Shown in pieces: positions 59,605 to 64,000 of a DNA stretch of 64,000 nt. Source of the stretch: JBBIPZ01 sp037442505 [NCBI: Deltaproteobacteria bacterium]. Lineage in GTDB: Bacteria > CALINM01. The stretch covers positions 11,886-75,885 of the forward strand of contig JBBIPZ010000003.1 of assembly GCA_037442505.1 (NCBI GenBank), written 5' to 3'. Within the stretch, counting starts at the first letter, position 1, and each line of letters opens with the position of its first letter. Below the pieces are notes generated by a model, which searched no databases, had not been told where the DNA came from, and saw nothing but the letters and a program-made list of their open reading frames with translations. The position numbers and the translations under genes were made by a program.

Positions 59605-62600
59605 TTACCACTTCTCTCGCCATAAAATATATCCGCTTTTTGCTTGTGCAGCAGTTTGAAATTCTACCGTTAAAATTTCTCCTGTTGATTGTTGAATATA
59701 AGCTTTTCCTCCCTTTTCGCGTCCCATATGAACACTTATACTTGAAGGCGTTCCAGAACTTAACGATAGCCTTTTATTGTTCACTGTTCCTGTGGTGCCA
59801 ATTAAAGGTTTAATGTAAGCAGAACCGGTTAAGGCATATAATGCATAAATGTTACCGTGCCCCCCACCGCCGCATACATCTCCAGTAGGAGTGAAGGTAG
59901 TAAATAAGACAACATCACCAATCAAAGATGGTTTAGCAACACCTCTTTCCTTTGATTCAGTCATGTTGCATAGCCAACCATAATGAGTAGTGGAAAATCT
60001 AATTGCATCTTTTAACTGATCAAAGGTGCTATTGGTACTACCGGTAATAGGAGAAGCTCCCAACACAGTACCTGATGTATTAACAACTACACTGGATACA
60101 TCAAACAAACTACTTTCTGTCAGGCTGGTTGTGCAAGTGGTTAAAAATGCTGCGTTAAAACATGGATCCTTAAATCCATACATCTTTTCTTGTGTAGTGG
60201 AAGCTTTATCTCCCGAATGCAAAAAACGTCCTGAAGAAATATATATCCATAAATCATTGCCTTTCAACGTAACAGCAGGTGCAGATAATAAAGGTCTTCC
60301 ATTACTGGCAGTATCTAAAACTTTTCTTATAGTCCAGCCACTTGGCAAATCTGTGTTTGTTAATATCCTATAAAATGCGCCTCCTTGAGTTAATTGATTA
60401 GTACCATAAGAGGCTCCAACATAAATTACGTCAGAATTGTAATCTAAATCATAATCGAGTGTCACAGGACTTCCCATAATTGCGTTTGACAAACCTGTAT
60501 CTATGATCCAATAGTTGCTATTAAGAGTCCAAGTAGCTCCACCATTTTTTATATCGATAACAAACAGTTTTCCATTTTTCGTTGATATTCCGTAATAACC
60601 AGCTGAATCTTTATACATTGTAGTCGCACCTGTATTTGGATCCCGACCCATGGGACCAGAACCAAATACGGCATACCACTTATCTCCCCTCTTCACAACT
60701 GATGGATAGCTAAGTGTCATTCCTAAATCAGGGTGAGAAAATTCCCATAGAAGCTTTGGATTTTGAGGATCTGTGACATCTATTGCAAAATATGAGGGAT
60801 ATAAAGTAGTAGGGTTACCTCCTATCGTAGTTTTAATTTCGCCAGCCCCCAACCTCATACCACCAATAAGCACGGTCCCCCAACCACCTATATGGGTTGA
60901 GTCAGGTGTAAAAATTTTCAAATCAACAATCTTTGGCTTTAGATCAACGCCGAAAACATGTCTATAATCATCTTGAGTTTGCCAATATAAGTGTGGGAGA
61001 AAAGATTTGGGTATAAACCCCCAAAGCTCATTACCAAACCCAATATTATATGGGTCTTCAAACCAACCCGTTTCTTTACCAAAAGTATTAGGGTTGTCAC
61101 CTTGATGATAAACTCCAGCATAAAATGCATGCAAAATCCCATCATTAGACCCTGAATAAACTACAGAAGCTCTATTTTGATATGCTTTGTAAAAATCATA
61201 GTAGCTCTTATCTCCATAAATTAAGTCATAGTTTTCTGAAGGTACAGACACTACAGTTGGAGTTGAATAAACAATATCTCCTAACTTCCATACCCTTTGC
61301 ATGCCATTAACATTTACATACCGAGTTCTGTAACCATTGACAGCTTCTCCTCTAACAAATTTTATAACATTTGCTGACTCAGTTGAAGGATCTGTTGCGT
61401 TAGCCACTTTTGGACCTAAAAAATCTTTTAAAGATGAGGTATTGCTAGTATCAAAAATTAACCTACCACTCTCCGTTCCGTCTGTAGATGTAAATAATGT
61501 CCTATCCACGGGGTCTTTAAGAGCAAGGCTTTTTCCTGCTTCCCATAGGCTTTTAATTTCTGTAAGCGGTATTGTTTTAATTGCAGCCCCATCAGATACA
61601 CCATCACCATTTGCATCCTCATAAAGATCTGCTACGGTATCCTTTGTAACATCGTCCAGTCTAAATTTAACAATTCTATCGATTGTTAGCTCAAGACGTT
61701 GATCATTATTCGAATCCTCTCTGATATTACCATAATAATCGACAAATAGTCCCTGTAGAAATCCCGTCCATTTAATTGGTCCATAATCTCCCTCTAAGAT
61801 TGGTTTAAAGAAAGCCTGAAAAAGTGCACCTTCACCTTCTGCAGATGAGGCAAGAACAGAAACAGCTGTTCCTGAAGCTGTTCTTTTTAATATATCCAGA
61901 AAAACTTCTTCTAATTTCTGCTCTAACTGCAAAGGATTAGCGACTAAATAGTACGCATCAGGAACACCATTTTTATCCTGATCCCATTCTTCTTGTAAAT
62001 CTGGTTTTGAATTACTATTTTTATCAATAAAGCTACCCCATTTTGCAGCATACCATAATGGATCATGCAAGAAACCTAATGTTCCTGTCGAAGAAACTGT
62101 AAAAACCTTATACCACTCTGATGCCATAGAGCCAAAAGGAGCTGGCGTAAGATTGTCATCTCTTAATGGTAAGTAATAGTTATCTTCAGTTGTTCCAGCT
62201 ATAGTAAAACCAAGAGCGGTTGCATAACCGCTTGATGCGTACTCGCGTTTAATGTAAACAAGCACTTGATTAGTCCCAACAAGATTACTGTAAGGTGCTA
62301 CAGAACCTAAATTATACTTGTCCACGTAGGCTTTGGTAACAATTTCATACTTTACAATGCTATCCATATCAAAATCGTTTAATTTTTGAGCATCGTCAAA
62401 ATTGACTCTATAGGAAGCATATATAACATTGTTGCTGTTATCGTATTCAATGTTTTCAATGTATGTTGAAGCTATTTGGTTTGACTGACAGATAGCACTA
62501 CTAGAACATCCACCAAGATTAATGCTTCCATCGCTTCTCAAAGTTGAAATGCCAGTGCATTTGTTATAACAATTAGTTGTTGCCTGGTCGTCGGCAAAAT

Positions 62601-64000
62601 AGTTCCCATATATATTTTTAGCTAAAGGTGATATAGCGACTTTTTTACCATTTACTGATATCTCGAATGAGGGCAGTTTAGATGGTTGAACAAAGCTATA
62701 ATATCCAATAGGCTGAGGACTTCCTTTTGTATGCCCATAATATGCAACTGCAGCTGAATAATAACTTCCTGCCTTAGAAGGTTCTTCAGGACACAATCCT
62801 CTAATAGAGCTTAAATTTAATATTGTTTTTCCTGTGCATAACATATTTTTGATTGAACTGGTTTCTCCTATAATCCAGCTACCATTATGTATTCCTTCGG
62901 AAGCACCTATGGTATCTGCATAGGCTGATACATCAAGTCCAGGCAAATCAGTTGACAAACTACCAAAAGCTGAGCCTGGCAACTTGTCGGAGTCAAAACT
63001 TGGATTTATATCTGAAATATTAACAACAAAAGGTTTTGAACATGTTGGAAAGACTTGTTCATAAGGTTTTAACCAACCTGCCAATGGTGATGATGTAACT
63101 CCACTGGAAAATACTGAAGTTGGAGCCCCCTTATCCATAAGGTATCGTGTTGCTTCATACATTATTTCAGCAATAGGGTTGCCCCACATATTTGAGCTGT
63201 TTGTCCAGCTAATATTGTTTAGTGAATTTATTATATGTCCAACAGCCAAATTACCAGTCCCAGGATTTGTATTATCTGTATTAGTGTTAAGAATACCAGA
63301 TGTATCTACCACCTCATTCATATTGGACCAGATATTTTTTCTTAGTACACCACCATCTTCCGGCTTTTCTCTTGTTCCTGCCATTAATCCAAAATACATC
63401 TTGGATTTAATAATACAAACACCTTCTCCAGTAGCATTGCAATCACTATCATTATTACAAACTTTTCCGGATTTTGAGCATACCTTATTATTTGCATCTC
63501 CTTCACCATGCTTCTGTAATAAACCGATAGGTTTGTAATTATTACCGTATTTTTTACAATTACTCTCTAAACCAGGAGTTTGAAGACAAACTTCAACTTT
63601 TACAGCCATGTCAACTGTAACGGGTGTAGTATCACCTTTTCCATCATTATTAGTATCAATTGTTGTACATGAAGTTCCATCTAATGATGCCCAGTTCCAG
63701 GGTCTGTATGGAACATCCTTTAACACTTTAATCATACTTGTGTTTGTCCCTGAAGTAACGCAAAATAGATGTCTATTAGCTGCACTACCACCACCACAAT
63801 CAACCGTTATATCTTTTTGTGGCGTCCCTGTAGTAATAAAATCAATATGTTTTAGTCTACAAGGATCATTTATATCGCCACCTAAGTATGGAGCCCTGAG
63901 TTGTAAATTAGTATCACTGCCAAATACTTTATAAGATGTTGATTGTGTAAGTGGCGATTTAAGAACACATGGTCCCTTGGTTCCACAAGAAGTATCAGAA
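59605..64000 (-). CDS. PilY1-like type IV pilus-associated protein, partial (N-terminus outside window)
   Basis: The frame stays open to the window edge, at least 1464 residues; an ATG at 63735 is internal. The C-terminal ~700 residues form a beta-propeller domain (VVYSGSNDGILHAFYAG, WGFIPKSFLPHLY, AVFGSGPMGRDPNTG, KLFVIDIKNG). Several Asp-rich loops look like EF-hand-type Ca sites: DTNNDGKGD, DKNSNSKPDLQEEWDQDKNG, DANGDGVSDG and DYDLDYNSDV. The N-terminal part seen is Cys-rich. PilY1 proteins regulate pilus extension and adhesion. An adjacent pilin cluster is probably just outside. Confidence 0.85.
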   Translation of the reverse strand, partial: SDTSCGTKGPCVLKSPLTQSTSYKVFGSDTNLQLRAPYLGGDINDPCRLKHIDFITTGTPQKDITVDCGGGSAANRHLFCVTSGTNTSMIKVLKDVPYRPWNWASLDGTSCTTIDTNNDGKGDTTPVTVDMAVKVEVCLQTPGLESNCKKYGNNYKPIGLLQKHGEGDANNKVCSKSGKVCNNDSDCNATGEGVCIIKSKMYFGLMAGTREKPEDGGVLRKNIWSNMNEVVDTSGILNTNTDNTNPGTGNLAVGHIINSLNNISWTNSSNMWGNPIAEIMYEATRYLMDKGAPTSVFSSGVTSSPLAGWLKPYEQVFPTCSKPFVVNISDINPSFDSDKLPGSAFGSLSTDLPGLDVSAYADTIGASEGIHNGSWIIGETSSIKNMLCTGKTILNLSSIRGLCPEEPSKAGSYYSAAVAYYGHTKGSPQPIGYYSFVQPSKLPSFEISVNGKKVAISPLAKNIYGNYFADDQATTNCYNKCTGISTLRSDGSINLGGCSSSAICQSNQIASTYIENIEYDNSNNVIYASYRVNFDDAQKLNDFDMDSIVKYEIVTKAYVDKYNLGSVAPYSNLVGTNQVLVYIKREYASSGYATALGFTIAGTTEDNYYLPLRDDNLTPAPFGSMASEWYKVFTVSSTGTLGFLHDPLWYAAKWGSFIDKNSNSKPDLQEEWDQDKNGVPDAYYLVANPLQLEQKLEEVFLDILKRTASGTAVSVLASSAEGEGALFQAFFKPILEGDYGPIKWTGFLQGLFVDYYGNIREDSNNDQRLELTIDRIVKFRLDDVTKDTVADLYEDANGDGVSDGAAIKTIPLTEIKSLWEAGKSLALKDPVDRTLFTSTDGTESGRLIFDTSNTSSLKDFLGPKVANATDPSTESANVIKFVRGEAVNGYRTRYVNVNGMQRVWKLGDIVYSTPTVVSVPSENYDLIYGDKSYYDFYKAYQNRASVVYSGSNDGILHAFYAGVYHQGDNPNTFGKETGWFEDPYNIGFGNELWGFIPKSFLPHLYWQTQDDYRHVFGVDLKPKIVDLKIFTPDSTHIGGWGTVLIGGMRLGAGEIKTTIGGNPTTLYPSYFAIDVTDPQNPKLLWEFSHPDLGMTLSYPSVVKRGDKWYAVFGSGPMGRDPNTGATTMYKDSAGYYGISTKNGKLFVIDIKNGGATWTLNSNYWIIDTGLSNAIMGSPVTLDYDLDYNSDVIYVGASYGTNQLTQGGAFYRILTNTDLPSGWTIRKVLDTASNGRPLLSAPAVTLKGNDLWIYISSGRFLHSGDKASTTQEKMYGFKDPCFNAAFLTTCTTSLTESSLFDVSSVVVNTSGTVLGASPITGSTNSTFDQLKDAIRFSTTHYGWLCNMTESKERGVAKPSLIGDVVLFTTFTPTGDVCGGGGHGNIYALYALTGSAYIKPLIGTTGTVNNKRLSLSSGTPSSISVHMGREKGGKAYIQQSTGEILTVEFQTAAQAKSGYILWREKW

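Overview
The window is 64 kb of AT-rich bacterial chromosome with tightly packed, often overlapping genes on both strands. Start codons TTG and GTG are common, and there is one likely CTG. Gene content suggests a Gram-negative anaerobe or microaerophile: futalosine menaquinone synthesis (MqnC), c-type cytochromes, RND efflux systems with outer-membrane factors, a PilY1-like pilus protein, sigma-54 regulation and a YedF-type selenium/sulfur protein. The combination resembles Deferribacterota (Deferribacter/Calditerrivibrio-like). That placement is inferred from gene content and codon bias; no search was run. No rRNA, tRNA, CRISPR array or intact insertion sequence was seen.

Layout. 1-2.0 kb (minus): a partial PAS-domain protein and an ArsR-led operon (ArsR, CoA-binding protein, YedF, a 56-residue Cys protein). 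2.0-8.5 kb (plus): an ABC-exporter membrane protein, mutL-miaA-hfq-hflX and a lipoprotein, closed by a strong bidirectional terminator. 8.5-17.7 kb (minus): an iron-sulfur/zinc-ribbon pair behind a Crp/FNR-type promoter, an FAD-linked oxidase, a purine permease, an actin-like ATPase, endonuclease III, three envelope proteins (SPOR, LysM, CpoB-like) and fructose-1,6-bisphosphatase. 17.9-25.1 kb (minus): one long efflux operon (TolC, adaptor, RND pump, DUF2892, FmdB, a short ORF with an in-frame TGA, CDF exporter) behind a 26-bp perfect palindrome. 25.1-32.6 kb (minus): trmL, then a Cus-type copper/silver operon with a sigma-54-like promoter and paired palindromes. 32.7-37.2 kb (minus): a sigma-54 response regulator, histidine kinase and ABC ATPase, flanked by clearly decayed genes. 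37.2-38.1 kb (minus): cytochrome c and thiol peroxidase. 38.5-46.9 kb (plus): mqnC, HD protein, gamma carbonic anhydrase, nitroreductase, sugar nucleotide genes, MBL hydrolase and PPIase. 46.9-49.2 kb (minus): two Cys/Met-metabolism PLP enzymes. 49.4-57.5 kb (plus): an assimilatory sulfate operon. 57.6-59.4 kb (minus): metW and metX. 59.6 kb to the end (minus): PilY1-like protein, N-terminus outside the window.

How the genes work together. The sulfur block reads as a complete route: SLC13-type uptake, CysDN activation, CysC and CysH, a siroheme/ferredoxin sulfite reductase, a TusA-like carrier, then a ThiS-like carrier, ThiF-like adenylyltransferase and JAMM protease. This resembles the protein-thiocarboxylate homocysteine pathway of Wolinella. 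MetX would supply the acetylated homoserine and one of the PLP enzymes could use the thiocarboxylate.

The most striking observation is at 18801-18953 on the minus strand. A short ORF with a transmembrane segment reads through TGA into 20 more codons and stops exactly at the TAATG junction with the CDF exporter. A hairpin starting after the TGA fits the bacterial SECIS consensus. It is a candidate tiny membrane selenoprotein in a metal-efflux operon.
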